Positions 28,350-36,873 are shown, numbered from the stretch's first letter. The stretch: DNA of 64,000 nucleotides from Paracoccaceae bacterium (GCA_014872875.1 WKFI01000012.1:434001-498000), one strand, 5' to 3'. Translations and numbers: made by a program. The notes: generated by a model not told the origin, from the sequence alone.

Positions 28350-29225
28350 ATGAAGCAGGGATTTCACCAGTTAAACGGCCAGCGCTTCTTTGTTCGCACA
28401 TGGGGGGATCCGTCCAAACCACCGCTTTTGTTGCTGCATGGCTTCCCGGAATACTCCGGTGCATGGGAAGAGCTGGCGCCGTGTCTGACAGAGCGATTTT
28501 TCTGCGTCGCCCCGGATCAGCGTGGCTTTGGTCAGAGTTGGTCGCCCGTTGGCGATGAGCATTACGCCGCCGCGCAATTGGTTGGGGACATGAACGCGCT
28601 GATCGATCTGCTGGGGGGACAGGCTACGGTGCTGGGGCACGACTGGGGGGCAGCAGTAGCTTATGGGCTTAGCTTTTCGCCCAAGACCAAGGTCGATCGC
28701 CTGATCATCGCCAATGGCGTGCATCCTGTTCCGTTTCAAAGGAGCCTGACACCGGGCAGCGCACAGGCCCGCGCCTCGCATTATTTTCATTACCTGCGCA
28801 AGCCCGGGGCGGCCGTGGATCTGGCGGCCGACGGATTTGCCAAGCTGCAGGCCCTGTTTGCGCGCAACATGGACATGAGCTGGCTGGGTGGTGCGCGGCT
28901 GGAGGCCTACAAGAATGCCTGGGGGACTGCGGATCAACTGGACCGGATGCTGGCCTGGTATCGCAAATCGCAGATCAAGGTGCCGAAACCAGAGGAGACA
29001 TCATGGACCCTTCCGGAGTTTCCCGTCGAACGTCTGCGTGTGCATTGTCCGCATCTGTTGATCTGGGGTGAAAATGACACCGCGCTTTTACCTGAGGCGA
29101 CGGAAGGGCTTGAAGACTATGCGCGGGACTTGACCCGTGTGAATGTGTCCGGCGCGGATCACTGGCTGTTGCACCAGAAGCCGGATGAAGTCGCGCAGAT
29201 TATTCTGGAATGGTCAGGCCGGTAA
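28350..29225 (+). CDS. alpha/beta hydrolase, epoxide hydrolase/dehalogenase-like
   Basis: 291 residues. The oxyanion motif LLLHGFPEYS and nucleophile elbow LGHDWGAAVAY place an aspartate (Asp98) where esterases have serine, as in soluble epoxide hydrolases and haloalkane dehalogenases. The catalytic His is in SGADHWLLHQKP and the partner acid in IWGENDTALLP. Start ATG follows GGGAGACAGGT. It overlaps the convergent YheT-like gene by 12 bases. Substrate unknown. Confidence 0.88.
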   Translation: MKQGFHQLNGQRFFVRTWGDPSKPPLLLLHGFPEYSGAWEELAPCLTERFFCVAPDQRGFGQSWSPVGDEHYAAAQLVGDMNALIDLLGGQATVLGHDWGAAVAYGLSFSPKTKVDRLIIANGVHPVPFQRSLTPGSAQARASHYFHYLRKPGAAVDLAADGFAKLQALFARNMDMSWLGGARLEAYKNAWGTADQLDRMLAWYRKSQIKVPKPEETSWTLPEFPVERLRVHCPHLLIWGENDTALLPEATEGLEDYARDLTRVNVSGADHWLLHQKPDEVAQIILEWSGR

Positions 29226-30197
29226 CATCAGGCGCTGCAGGAAGTCCTGGATCTGTGACAGGTACCAGGGGTGTTCGGAGCCTTGGAAATGAAAGCCCAC
29301 ATGCCCCCCTCTGGCCGTGAGACGCAGGGTGAGATTGGGCAGCTTCTGCGCCCCGAGTTCATGGTATTCCCGGGCCGGGATCCAGGGGTCATCCTCGGAG
29401 TGCACAAGCAGGATCGGTACGCAGGTGTGATGCATCCTGTTGATGACCGAGGTCCGGCGGTAGTAATCCTCGACCCCGTCGAACCCGTGCCGAGGCGCGG
29501 TCACCGCGGCGTCGAAGGCGCGGATCCGGCGAAGCCCGCGCAGATCGGACAGGTCGGTCAGCCCGTTGTGATGACGCAGTGTTTTCTCCTGTCGGATCAG
29601 ATCACCCAGCAGTGCCTTTTCATAGATCCGGTTGCGCAGGCTGAAGAGTTTTTGCGCCGAGCTCACCATGCAGAGCGGAGTGGAGACCGTGGCAGCGCCC
29701 AGCACATGCGGGGTTGGAACGGACGATGTCAGGGCATTCAGCAGCACAGTCCCGCCCATGGAAAACCCGACGACGAAAACCCCGTTTCGGGTCAGTCCGC
29801 CCGGCAAACCCCTGAGCACGTCGTGCAGATCCCGTCCACAGCCCGCGTGGTAGGAGGAGGAACAGGTTGCAGCCGACATCCCCGCTCCGCGCAGGTTCAA
29901 GCGCAGGACGGGAAACCCCTGCGCCACAAAATGACCGGCGGTCTGGTGCAGGTAGATGCTGTCTTCGCACCCCGCGACCCCGTGCAGCAGGATCAGCAAC
30001 GGCTTGGGCAAATCCGGGTCATGCAGCGTACCGACAAGACGGTCGCCGCTGTTGTCGGAGGTTGGGAATTCCAGCCGAGACGTTGCGCCGGGAATCGGAT
30101 CCCGGCGGCCCACAATACGGCTGCGCACGGTTTGCAAGTCCGGTCCCCACCAGGGCCAGAGCGGTTTGAGTGCAGCGCGGTGATTGCGTTGGGTCAT
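29214..30197 (-). CDS. YheT-family alpha/beta hydrolase
   Basis: 327 residues. WPWWGPDLQTVRSRI and RLEFPTSDNSGDRLVGTLHD match the N-terminus of the YheT/UPF0017 family. The nucleophile is in GVFVVGFSMGGTVLLNAL (Ser), the acid in LLVHSEDDPWIP, and His in TARGGHVGF. Members are probable carboxylesterases acting in the cytosol. The closing bases are shared with the convergent epoxide-hydrolase-like gene. Confidence 0.87.
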   Translation of the reverse strand: MTQRNHRAALKPLWPWWGPDLQTVRSRIVGRRDPIPGATSRLEFPTSDNSGDRLVGTLHDPDLPKPLLILLHGVAGCEDSIYLHQTAGHFVAQGFPVLRLNLRGAGMSAATCSSSYHAGCGRDLHDVLRGLPGGLTRNGVFVVGFSMGGTVLLNALTSSVPTPHVLGAATVSTPLCMVSSAQKLFSLRNRIYEKALLGDLIRQEKTLRHHNGLTDLSDLRGLRRIRAFDAAVTAPRHGFDGVEDYYRRTSVINRMHHTCVPILLVHSEDDPWIPAREYHELGAQKLPNLTLRLTARGGHVGFHFQGSEHPWYLSQIQDFLQRLMLPA

Positions 30198-30267
30198 CGG
30201 ACTTACTGAGCAGAGGCGTCGGCAAAGGACAAGACAGTCCCAGCGTCAGGCAGGTTTGAAGCGGTTG

Positions 30268-30334
30268 GAGGGGCGCTGCCCCTCTTGGCCCTGAAGGTCC
30301 AATTCACCCCGAGGTATTTGGAACCAGAAAGAAG
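30268..30334. repeat. hairpin plus conserved-looking block, Rhodobacteraceae-type intergenic element
   Basis: A perfect GAGGGGC-GCT-GCCCCTC hairpin (30268-30284) is followed by CCCCGAGGTATTTGGAACCA and AGAAAGAAG (30307-30334). From memory, the pair GGGGCGCTGCCCC plus CCCCGGAGTATTTG-x-CCAGAAAG recurs between genes in many Rhodobacteraceae. Only one copy is in this window. It lies downstream of the SDR gene of the RpoE-linked operon. Confidence 0.45.
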
Positions 30335-30351
30335 CCATTGAGGGCACTCGA

Positions 30352-31077
30352 TCAAAAGAGGCGCACCAGCAGGCGCCGCGGCAGGAAACGGGCGAGACGG
30401 AAGAACCATGAAAACAGCATCGGAAAACTGGTGCTGAAACGGCGTGAACGCATGGCCCGGAAGACGTGGTCGGCAGCCTGTTCAGGTTCCATCAGGAAGG
30501 GCATCTTGAAGCTGTTCTTGTCTGTCAGCCGGGTCCGGATGAAACCCGGGTTGGCCAATTGCACCTTGATCTGCGTATTGCGCAAATCGGCCTGCAGATT
30601 TTCGGCCAGATGCATCACTGCAGCCTTGCTTGCGCCATACCCGATGGCGTTGGGCAAGCCGGTAAAGCCTGCCAGCGATCCGATGATCACGATATGCCCG
30701 GGGCCGCGTTGCACCATTTGCGGGACGGTACGGCCCAGAATGCGAAGGGCACCGTTGAAGTTGACGTCAGCCATGCGTTCGACGGGCTCCGGGCTCCAAT
30801 CGGGGGCGGCGCTCGGGTCATACTGACCTGCACAGTAGATCAGCCCGTCAAAGGCGTCGCCCACCTGATCCACAGCTGCCTGAATCGAGATCGCGTCGCT
30901 GAGGTCCACCGGCACCACGCGGGCGTCGCTGATAAGGGTCTGGGCCAATTCAGACAGGCGCGGTTCGGAGCGTGCGGAGAGGATCAACTTGCACCCTTCG
31001 GCGTCCAGCCGTTGGGCCAATGCCCGGCCCAACCCTTCGCTGGCGCCAACCAACCAATATGTGCCGCCTTCGATCAC
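30352..31077 (-). CDS. short-chain dehydrogenase/reductase, last gene of RpoE-linked operon
   Basis: 241 residues from a GTG start (GAGG 6 bases upstream), which directly follows the stop of the DUF3833 gene. The cofactor loop is WLVGASEGLGRALAQRL; the active site has Ser in IIGSLAGF and Tyr-x3-Lys in YGASKAA. LANPGFIRTRLTD is the post-active-site loop. The C-terminus is basic and hydrophobic (SWFFRLARFLPRRLLVRLF), suggesting association with the membrane, in line with the lipid context of the operon. Confidence 0.85.
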   Translation of the reverse strand: MIEGGTYWLVGASEGLGRALAQRLDAEGCKLILSARSEPRLSELAQTLISDARVVPVDLSDAISIQAAVDQVGDAFDGLIYCAGQYDPSAAPDWSPEPVERMADVNFNGALRILGRTVPQMVQRGPGHIVIIGSLAGFTGLPNAIGYGASKAAVMHLAENLQADLRNTQIKVQLANPGFIRTRLTDKNSFKMPFLMEPEQAADHVFRAMRSRRFSTSFPMLFSWFFRLARFLPRRLLVRLF

Positions 31078-31078
31078 A

Positions 31079-31627
31079 TCAGTCCTCGACCCGGCGCATG
31101 ACGGCAACCAGCTCGGCCACCTTGATGCCGAATTTTCGCAGTTCGGAGCGGTTCAGGACGGTGCCGTTTTCCATCAGATACAGCCAGTCGGTGACGTTGA
31201 GGACATGACCGCCCGAAGCTTCGGGCAAGCGGATCTTGTAGGACATTTGCACGGTGGCGCCGCTGTGTTGGCCAGTTGCGATTCCGATGATGTCATCTGC
31301 CTCGGCGGTGAAGGCGCCATTTTCCCCCATGGTCAGCCGCCATTCGCGCCTTTGGGTGTTGCCGGTGTCATAGGTAAAGTCTTCGGACAAGGTACCGGTG
31401 TCGCCGTTCCAGGTGCCTTTCATCTGGGCCACGAAACGCGAGGTGACATGGCCGCGGGGGCCATAGATCATGCCTTCGGAAATGATGTCACCGGACAGGT
31501 GCTGCCGGATGTCGAAGGCCGGGCCAGTACCAGCATAGAGCGCGGGTTTTTGCGATTTGAAGCCCAAACCCGGCTGCAAGAGCACAAAGATCAGGAGCAG
31601 GATCAAAATGACGACAAGGGCTTTCAT
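31079..31627 (-). CDS. DUF3833 lipid-associated protein
   Basis: 182 residues. A hydrophobic N-terminus (LVVILILLLIFVLLQPGLGF) is a signal anchor. The body (FVAQMKGTWNGDTGTLSEDF, TQRREWRLTMGENGAF, VTDWLYLMENGTVLNRSELR) matches the DUF3833 family, which is regularly found with DUF1365, FAD amine oxidase-like and CHI-like genes. Its function is unknown; a lipocalin-like lipid binder is an inference. It overlaps the MFS gene by 4 bases. Confidence 0.85.
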   Translation of the reverse strand: MKALVVILILLLIFVLLQPGLGFKSQKPALYAGTGPAFDIRQHLSGDIISEGMIYGPRGHVTSRFVAQMKGTWNGDTGTLSEDFTYDTGNTQRREWRLTMGENGAFTAEADDIIGIATGQHSGATVQMSYKIRLPEASGGHVLNVTDWLYLMENGTVLNRSELRKFGIKVAELVAVMRRVED

Positions 31628-32838
31628 CTCAGGTCAACCTCGTGAGACAGGCGGGCCACCATCCAGACAGCCCCGATTTTCAATATGCAGGGAACCACGG
31701 CATAGGCGAGCGTAAGAGTGGTCAGAGCCCGCGCCGAATTTTCCCCACCTGCGACGAACCCGGTCAGGTCCAGAAGTGGCAACATAAGCCCCGCCGCCAG
31801 GGCAAGGGCGAATTTGGCCGACATCGACCAGAAGCCGAACGCCTCTGCCGCCTGGACCCTTGCGCGTGACAGGGTGGCGGCAAAGAGCGCGGGCAGGATC
31901 ACCAGATCCGCGCCAAGCGATGCGCCCGAGCCGATACAGATGGCCGCGAACAGGATGGCTGCACCGGGTGGAAGTGCGGCTGCTCCTATAAAGGATACGA
32001 TGGCCAGCGTCATTCCGATCAAAAGAACCTTGCGGGTTCCGATGCGGGCCGACAGCCGGGTCCAGAGCGGGACCGACAGGCCCGCGCTGAGAAAGAACAG
32101 GATCAGAAACAGGCCCGAGAGGCCGGTCAACTGCAGCTTGTCTTCAACGAAGAACAGAAACAGGGTCGAAGTCATCGCCACGGGCAGGCTGTTGACCAAA
32201 GACAGGATCAATAGACGCAGCCCGCCCGACGTTTTCAAGGCTGTGAGCGAGAGCGCCGACCCGGACGGAGCGGACAGACGCCACAGACCGCGCGTGGACG
32301 CCCAGACGCAGATTGCCATGACGGAGAGGACGGCGCCGAAAACGGCATAGGTATTCCCGCCCATCAATGCAATCAATGTGGGGGCCAACGCCGCGACGAT
32401 GACACCAAACAGGCTACCTGCCTCGCGAAAGGCGGACATGCGGATCAGCGCTTCGCGCGATCCGGCCAGCGCCATGCTTTGACCGTAGAACAGGACTGAG
32501 CCAAGGCTGAAAGAGGTGAAGACCACGATAAGCGACAGGGCCAGCCAGACGATAGGATTCGTCATCGGCTCGAAAGTGAAGAGCATAAGGAAGCCCAGCG
32601 CCATTCCAAAGCCAGCCACGGCCGCAAACACCCCCCGCGCCCCGTTCCAGCGGTCGACCATGCGGCCCAGAAGGGGGTCCTGAACAAAGTCCAGCACGCG
32701 CAGGCCGATCAGCACGCCACCGATGGCTGACAGGTTCAAGCCCAGCTCTGCCGTGGCGTAGCGCGGCAGGTGAATATAGAGAGGCAAGCCAGCCGCCGCC
32801 AGCATCATGGCGAACAGGCTGATCTGAAGGTGTTGCAT
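31624..32838 (-). CDS. MFS transporter (GPH sodium:sugar symporter-like)
   Basis: 404 residues from the ATG at 32838; an overlapping GTG at 32850 shares bases with the stop of the upstream gene and is an alternative. Twelve hydrophobic segments. VLDFVQDPLLGRMVDRW is the characteristic loop of the glycoside-pentoside-hexuronide cation symporter group. In this operon the cargo may be a lipid precursor or flippase substrate rather than a sugar. Inner membrane. Confidence 0.87.
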   Translation of the reverse strand: MQHLQISLFAMMLAAAGLPLYIHLPRYATAELGLNLSAIGGVLIGLRVLDFVQDPLLGRMVDRWNGARGVFAAVAGFGMALGFLMLFTFEPMTNPIVWLALSLIVVFTSFSLGSVLFYGQSMALAGSREALIRMSAFREAGSLFGVIVAALAPTLIALMGGNTYAVFGAVLSVMAICVWASTRGLWRLSAPSGSALSLTALKTSGGLRLLILSLVNSLPVAMTSTLFLFFVEDKLQLTGLSGLFLILFFLSAGLSVPLWTRLSARIGTRKVLLIGMTLAIVSFIGAAALPPGAAILFAAICIGSGASLGADLVILPALFAATLSRARVQAAEAFGFWSMSAKFALALAAGLMLPLLDLTGFVAGGENSARALTTLTLAYAVVPCILKIGAVWMVARLSHEVDLR

Positions 32839-32846
32839 TCCCGGCC

Positions 32847-33380
32847 TCACTGCCCCCGCAACGAGCGCGACAGGCTAGCCGAACGGGCTTGATCTGAAAG
32901 CCAGATGCCCAAGAAACGCTTGCGGATGTTCGGTTCGGACACAGTACAAGTCTTTCGACCATTCAACCACATGCTGAGTGTGTCTGGCCGCGGGGACGCC
33001 GCAACAAAACGATCACCAGCCTGCACATCGGTGAAGCATTTCGAAAGCTTCGCCATCAGGGCGGTGTGATCGGAACGGTTGCCCTCGATCCTCTGAAGCT
33101 CATCTAATGTACCTTTGGTCAGTTTAGGTTCGCTGAAATCACGCAGATAGGTCAGTTGCAGCGCCATAGGCTCTGACCAGGAAAACCGCTCGCCGGATTC
33201 AGTGAAGAGCGCAGCCTTGTAGAGGCGCAAGCCAAGCCACCGCACGGTCACTTCGTTCACCAGGGTGGGCGCTTGAAGGCCCGCCAGTTTCAGATCCTGC
33301 CGGGCTTGGGCGCCATGCGACACACCAAACGCCAGCAACGCCAACAGTGCCAGACATTGAACACTCACCAACAAACGCAT
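32847..33380 (-). CDS. chalcone-isomerase-like periplasmic protein
   Basis: 177 residues with a signal peptide (VSVQCLALLALLAFGVSHGAQA). NEVTVRWLGLRLYKAALF and LQLTYLRDFSEPKLTKG match the bacterial chalcone-isomerase-like group, and the end NIRKRFLGIWLSDQARSASL is the usual closing helix. The group shares the fatty-acid-binding fold of chalcone isomerase but lacks proof of enzymatic activity. It lies in the RpoE-linked operon, 3 bases after the DUF1365 gene. Confidence 0.83.
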   Translation of the reverse strand: MRLLVSVQCLALLALLAFGVSHGAQARQDLKLAGLQAPTLVNEVTVRWLGLRLYKAALFTESGERFSWSEPMALQLTYLRDFSEPKLTKGTLDELQRIEGNRSDHTALMAKLSKCFTDVQAGDRFVAASPRPDTLSMWLNGRKTCTVSEPNIRKRFLGIWLSDQARSASLSRSLRGQ

Positions 33381-33383
33381 GGG

Positions 33384-34139
33384 TCAACTCACTTCCTGTT
33401 CCGGGGGTTCCGGGCGCGGTTTGAACGGCGCCCCTTTCAGTTTCAGCTTCACTGCCTGCCAATAGATCAGCGCAACCGTGCGGAACGCACCAAGAGGACG
33501 CCGGATCGCCGCCCGAAGGATCGACCCGTTGGTCAACGGTTTGCGATCCCCCCAAAGCGTGGCAATCACGCCCTGATCGCCGTTTTCGTGCAGGATGCGG
33601 ATGGCGATGCGGTCGGGGCGGATGTCGAAATTGAACTGATAGCCGCCATCGATTTGCTGGAATGGCGAGACGTGAAAGATCTTGGCTGATCTGAGCGGCG
33701 TGGTTTTGGTGATGGGCCGGAAACCCGGCAGATGACACAGATAACTGTGCCGGTCGCGCATGGTGTTGGTCACCTCGGCAATGGCAGCCAGCAGATCTTC
33801 GCCTTCGATCACCAACCAGAAGCTGACCGGATTGAATGTATAGCCAAAGAAATTGGGCTGTGTCAGCAGAAGGATCCGCCGGTCGCCGGTGATCTCCAAC
33901 CCGGCTGTTTCAAACACCTCGCGTGCCCATTGCAGGCCCCGCCCCTGCCCGACGCGACCGCCATGGTCACGGTCACGTACGGACATCAGGTTGCGTCGGT
34001 TGCGCGAAAACAATGCGGGACCGCGACTCTGGGTCGGATCGATCAACAGGTAATCGACCCCATAGCGGAACGCATTGCGCAGGTTGCCGCGCCGGGCGTG
34101 GGTGGTAAAGCCCGCGATATGTTCCGGCGGCAGGCTCAT
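33384..34139 (-). CDS. DUF1365 protein of the FAD-oxidoreductase/lipid cluster
   Basis: 251 residues starting at the ATG that overlaps the upstream stop by 4 bases. Family signatures include HARRGNLRNAFRYGVDYLLI, LLTQPNFFGYTFNPVSFWLV, EVTNTMRDRHSYLC and the terminal block. DUF1365 proteins nearly always accompany a COG2907 FAD protein and often a cyclopropane-fatty-acid synthase, and are thought to act in membrane-lipid modification. No such synthase gene follows here, which is unusual. Confidence 0.87.
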   Translation of the reverse strand: MSLPPEHIAGFTTHARRGNLRNAFRYGVDYLLIDPTQSRGPALFSRNRRNLMSVRDRDHGGRVGQGRGLQWAREVFETAGLEITGDRRILLLTQPNFFGYTFNPVSFWLVIEGEDLLAAIAEVTNTMRDRHSYLCHLPGFRPITKTTPLRSAKIFHVSPFQQIDGGYQFNFDIRPDRIAIRILHENGDQGVIATLWGDRKPLTNGSILRAAIRRPLGAFRTVALIYWQAVKLKLKGAPFKPRPEPPEQEVS

Positions 34140-35428
34140 GCTGCGATCTTGACGCTCTGCGTGTTCAACAGCTCGGCCACGCGAACGGCGCTGTAGAACC
34201 CATCTTCGTGGAAGCCGTGGCGCAGATAGGCCCCTGCGAACCACGTGTTGTTCTGACCCTGAATACCGGCAATTCTGCTTTGCGCGGCCAATGCGGCGCG
34301 GTCGAACACCGGGTGGCGGAAGGTCTTCTGGTCATAGATCAACTCATCCCGAACCGGGCTGACCGGGTTGAGCGAAATGAACAGCGGATCATTTTGCGGT
34401 ATGTTCTGCAGCTGGTTCATCCAATAGGTGACGCCAATGGCGGCCTGATCCTGATCCCCTTCGGCCTTGTAAACCCACGAAGACCAGCAGGCCCGGCGGC
34501 GCGGCATCTGCCGTTCGTCCCGGTGCAGGATCATCTGGTTGTCCTGGTAATTGATGTTGGACAAGGCAGCCTGCTCAGCCGCAGTGGGGTTTTCCAGCAT
34601 CCGCAACGTGTCGTCGGAATGGCTGGCCAGGATGACCTGATCGAAGTGTTCCGCACCGTACTCGGCGGTTTTGATGGTCACGCCGACCGTGTCGCGTTTG
34701 ACATTTTGCACCGGTGCGCCCAGCCGGAACGTCACGCCATTCAGGCGCAGACGGGTTTCCAGCCGTTTCACATATTCGATACTGCCGCCGGACACCGTGT
34801 ACCATTGGTGCTGCTTGCGGGCCGACAAAAGCGAGTGGTTCTTGAAGAACTGTACCAGCGTTCGAGCGGGGAACGATCGCACTTCGTCAGGCGGCGTAGA
34901 CCAGATCGCGCCGCTGATCGGCATCAGGTAATAGCGCTGGAACCATTTCCCCAATTGAAGCTCATCCACCATCTCGCCGATGGTCACATCGTCGGATTGC
35001 GCGACCCGTTCTGCCATCGCATTGAACTTGAGGATGTCGCGGATCATCGCCAGAAAGCCCGGCCGCACAAGGTTGCGACGCTGGCCCAGAATGGCACCAA
35101 GGGTCCGCAGGCCATATTCCACCGAGCCGTTGTCGATGGTGGCCCCAAAACTCATCTCGCTTTTTTCGACCGGGACGTCCAAATCGTCGAACATGGCGGT
35201 CAGATGCGGGTAGTTGACATAGTTGAAAACAATGAAGCCGGTGTCGACCGGCTGATCGCCGTTCACACCTGCAGTAACAGTACGCGCATGACCGCCCAAG
35301 CGCGGTTCTGCCTCATAAAGCGTCACGTCATGCTGCGGGGCCAGCAGATAAGCGGCGGCAAGGCCGGAAATGCCGCCCCCCACGATTGCGATACGCTGGC
35401 GGCTGGTGTTTGGGGCATCGAATGACAT
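34136..35428 (-). CDS. FAD-dependent amine-oxidase-like protein (COG2907)
   Basis: 430 residues. Rossmann motif IAIVGGGISGLAAAYLLAP, followed by LYEAEPRLGGHARTV (the adenine-side GG motif), is that of the flavin amine oxidase/desaturase superfamily; the C-terminal TWFAGAYLRHGFHEDGFYSA closes the FAD site. Members of this cluster in Rhodobacter take part in fatty-acid modification, possibly desaturation, under RpoE control. An AGGAGA ribosome site precedes the ATG. It is the first gene of the operon that starts from the RpoE-type promoter at 35455-35482. Confidence 0.88.
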   Translation of the reverse strand: MSFDAPNTSRQRIAIVGGGISGLAAAYLLAPQHDVTLYEAEPRLGGHARTVTAGVNGDQPVDTGFIVFNYVNYPHLTAMFDDLDVPVEKSEMSFGATIDNGSVEYGLRTLGAILGQRRNLVRPGFLAMIRDILKFNAMAERVAQSDDVTIGEMVDELQLGKWFQRYYLMPISGAIWSTPPDEVRSFPARTLVQFFKNHSLLSARKQHQWYTVSGGSIEYVKRLETRLRLNGVTFRLGAPVQNVKRDTVGVTIKTAEYGAEHFDQVILASHSDDTLRMLENPTAAEQAALSNINYQDNQMILHRDERQMPRRRACWSSWVYKAEGDQDQAAIGVTYWMNQLQNIPQNDPLFISLNPVSPVRDELIYDQKTFRHPVFDRAALAAQSRIAGIQGQNNTWFAGAYLRHGFHEDGFYSAVRVAELLNTQSVKIAA

Positions 35429-35454
35429 GCGCTCTCCTTGAACTTTGTCAAAGG

Positions 35455-35482
35455 GTTACGCCCCATGTTCGGAGGCAGATCA
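35455..35482 (-). promoter_or_regulatory. RpoE-type promoter of the lipid operon
   Basis: On the minus strand TGATCT, 18 bases, TAAC. This fits the Rhodobacter sphaeroides RpoE consensus TGATCC-N18-TAAG. It lies 27 bases upstream of the FAD-protein start, leaving a short leader with the AGGAGA site. Confidence 0.75.
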
Positions 35483-35523
35483 TATTTTTCGCCGAATAAT
35501 GGAGCATTTTTTTCGACAAAAAA

Positions 35524-35551
35524 TGATCCTGCCCGAAACCTGTCCCGTAAT
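35524..35551 (+). promoter_or_regulatory. RpoE-type autoregulatory promoter of rpoE-chrR
   Basis: TGATCC, 18 bases, TAAT on the plus strand, a near-perfect match to the RpoE promoter of photosynthetic relatives. It would let RpoE drive its own operon. The -10 element ends only 6 bases before the ATG at 35558, so a transcript would be leaderless or translation begins further in. Confidence 0.75.
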
Positions 35552-35557
35552 CAGCAC

Positions 35558-36211
35558 ATGTTGAAGCCGAGCCACGACGCCGATCTTGATGTGTTGCAGC
35601 CGCCCGTTAGGGTGGAACCTGCAGTTATTTGTGCGGAGCCGAAGGGTTTGGTCGAGGAAAAAAGGTACACTGAACAAACGGTCTGGATGCTGGCCGTGCG
35701 GGACAAACGCGACCGCGTGGCATTTGCCCGGCTGTTCGACCACTTTGCCCCGCGACTTAAGGGGTTCGTGGCGCGTGGCAGCTCGATGTCGGCGGCGCAG
35801 GCGGAAGACGTGGTGCAGGACGTGATGCTGACGGTCTGGCACAAGGCGCACCTGTTTGACGCGGAACGCGCACAAGTATCCAGCTGGGTCTACCAGATTG
35901 CCCGAAACCGGCAACTGGACGTGATCCGCAAGCACAGCCGACCGGTTCCCGAGGAACTGAAACGGCAGGATGAGACACAGGAAGACGCCTCGCAAGTGGT
36001 GGCGCTGGAACAGGAAACCTCAAGGCTGAAGGCAGCGCTGCAACGATTGAAACCGGCACAGCGTGAAATGATCGAGAAAGCTTACCTGGGCGAACTAAGT
36101 CATAGCGATATCCAATCGCAGACAGGTCTGCCCCTTGGAACAATCAAGTCGCGCATCCGGCTGGGGCTGGAGAGGCTGCGACACGAACTTAAGAATACCG
36201 GAGAGACATGA
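35558..36211 (+). CDS. rpoE: ECF sigma factor RpoE (ECF11-type)
   Basis: About 217 residues, start uncertain. Region 2 (FARLFDHFAPRLKGFVARG, EDVVQDVMLTVWHKAHLF, ISSWVYQIARNRQLDVIRK-like) and region 4 (LKPAQREMIEKAYLGELSHS, TGLPLGTIKSRIRLGLERLR) are intact. This is the sigma factor that, when released by ChrR, directs the response to singlet oxygen and peroxides. The ATG at 35558 is nearly on the predicted transcription start; a TTG at about codon 30, preceded by GGAG, is an alternative. It overlaps chrR by 4 bases. Confidence 0.92.
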   Translation: MLKPSHDADLDVLQPPVRVEPAVICAEPKGLVEEKRYTEQTVWMLAVRDKRDRVAFARLFDHFAPRLKGFVARGSSMSAAQAEDVVQDVMLTVWHKAHLFDAERAQVSSWVYQIARNRQLDVIRKHSRPVPEELKRQDETQEDASQVVALEQETSRLKAALQRLKPAQREMIEKAYLGELSHSDIQSQTGLPLGTIKSRIRLGLERLRHELKNTGET

Positions 36212-36846
36212 CAGGCATAACCCATCATATCCCCGATGACCTGCTGATGAGCTATGCGGCAGGCACTCTGCCACACGCTTTTTCCGTGGTGGTCGCTGCG
36301 CATGTGTCGATGTGTGACGAATGCCGCGCCCGATTGGCCGCGCATGAATGCGCGGGCGGCGTGGTACTGGACGGGCTGACACCCCAGCTGGTCTCGAACG
36401 ACCTGCGCGACCGGGTGTTTGCATCGCTGGACGACGCCCCCCCACCAGAACCTGTGCGCCACGCGCGGTCCGGTGTCTATCCCGGCCCGGTGATGGAAGC
36501 GCTGAAAGGAAAGCCGCCGAAATGGAAACGGCTGGGCATGGGCACGCGGCAAACAATCCTGAGCGATGATGACGAAGGATCGGTTCGGCTGCTGTATATC
36601 CCGGCGGGTCAGGCTGTCCCGGACCACGGCCACAACGGCTTGGAGCTGACTCTGGTCCTGCAGGGCGCATTCCGGGACGACACCGGATATTTTGGTGTTG
36701 GCGATCTGGAAGTGGCAGATGCAGAGTTGGAGCATACGCCAATTGCCGAACCGGGAGCTGATTGCATCTGCCTGGCGGCGACCGATGCGTCGCTGAAGTT
36801 CAATGCGTTCATGCCGCGCCTGTTGCAGCCCCTGTTTCGGATCTGA
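36208..36846 (+). CDS. chrR: ChrR anti-sigma factor (zinc, cupin)
   Basis: 212 residues. The N-terminal anti-sigma domain holds the zinc ligands of a ZAS motif: an early His in THHIPDD, His and two Cys in AAHVSMCDECRA. The C-terminal cupin lobe has VPDHGHNGLELTLVLQG with His-x-His and Glu, and a His in LEHTPI for its second metal. ChrR holds RpoE inactive until singlet oxygen triggers its loss. Start ATG shares bases with the rpoE stop. Confidence 0.94.
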   Translation: MTGITHHIPDDLLMSYAAGTLPHAFSVVVAAHVSMCDECRARLAAHECAGGVVLDGLTPQLVSNDLRDRVFASLDDAPPPEPVRHARSGVYPGPVMEALKGKPPKWKRLGMGTRQTILSDDDEGSVRLLYIPAGQAVPDHGHNGLELTLVLQGAFRDDTGYFGVGDLEVADAELEHTPIAEPGADCICLAATDASLKFNAFMPRLLQPLFRI

Positions 36847-36873
36847 CGACACCTTTCAGTCTCGCAGACATTT

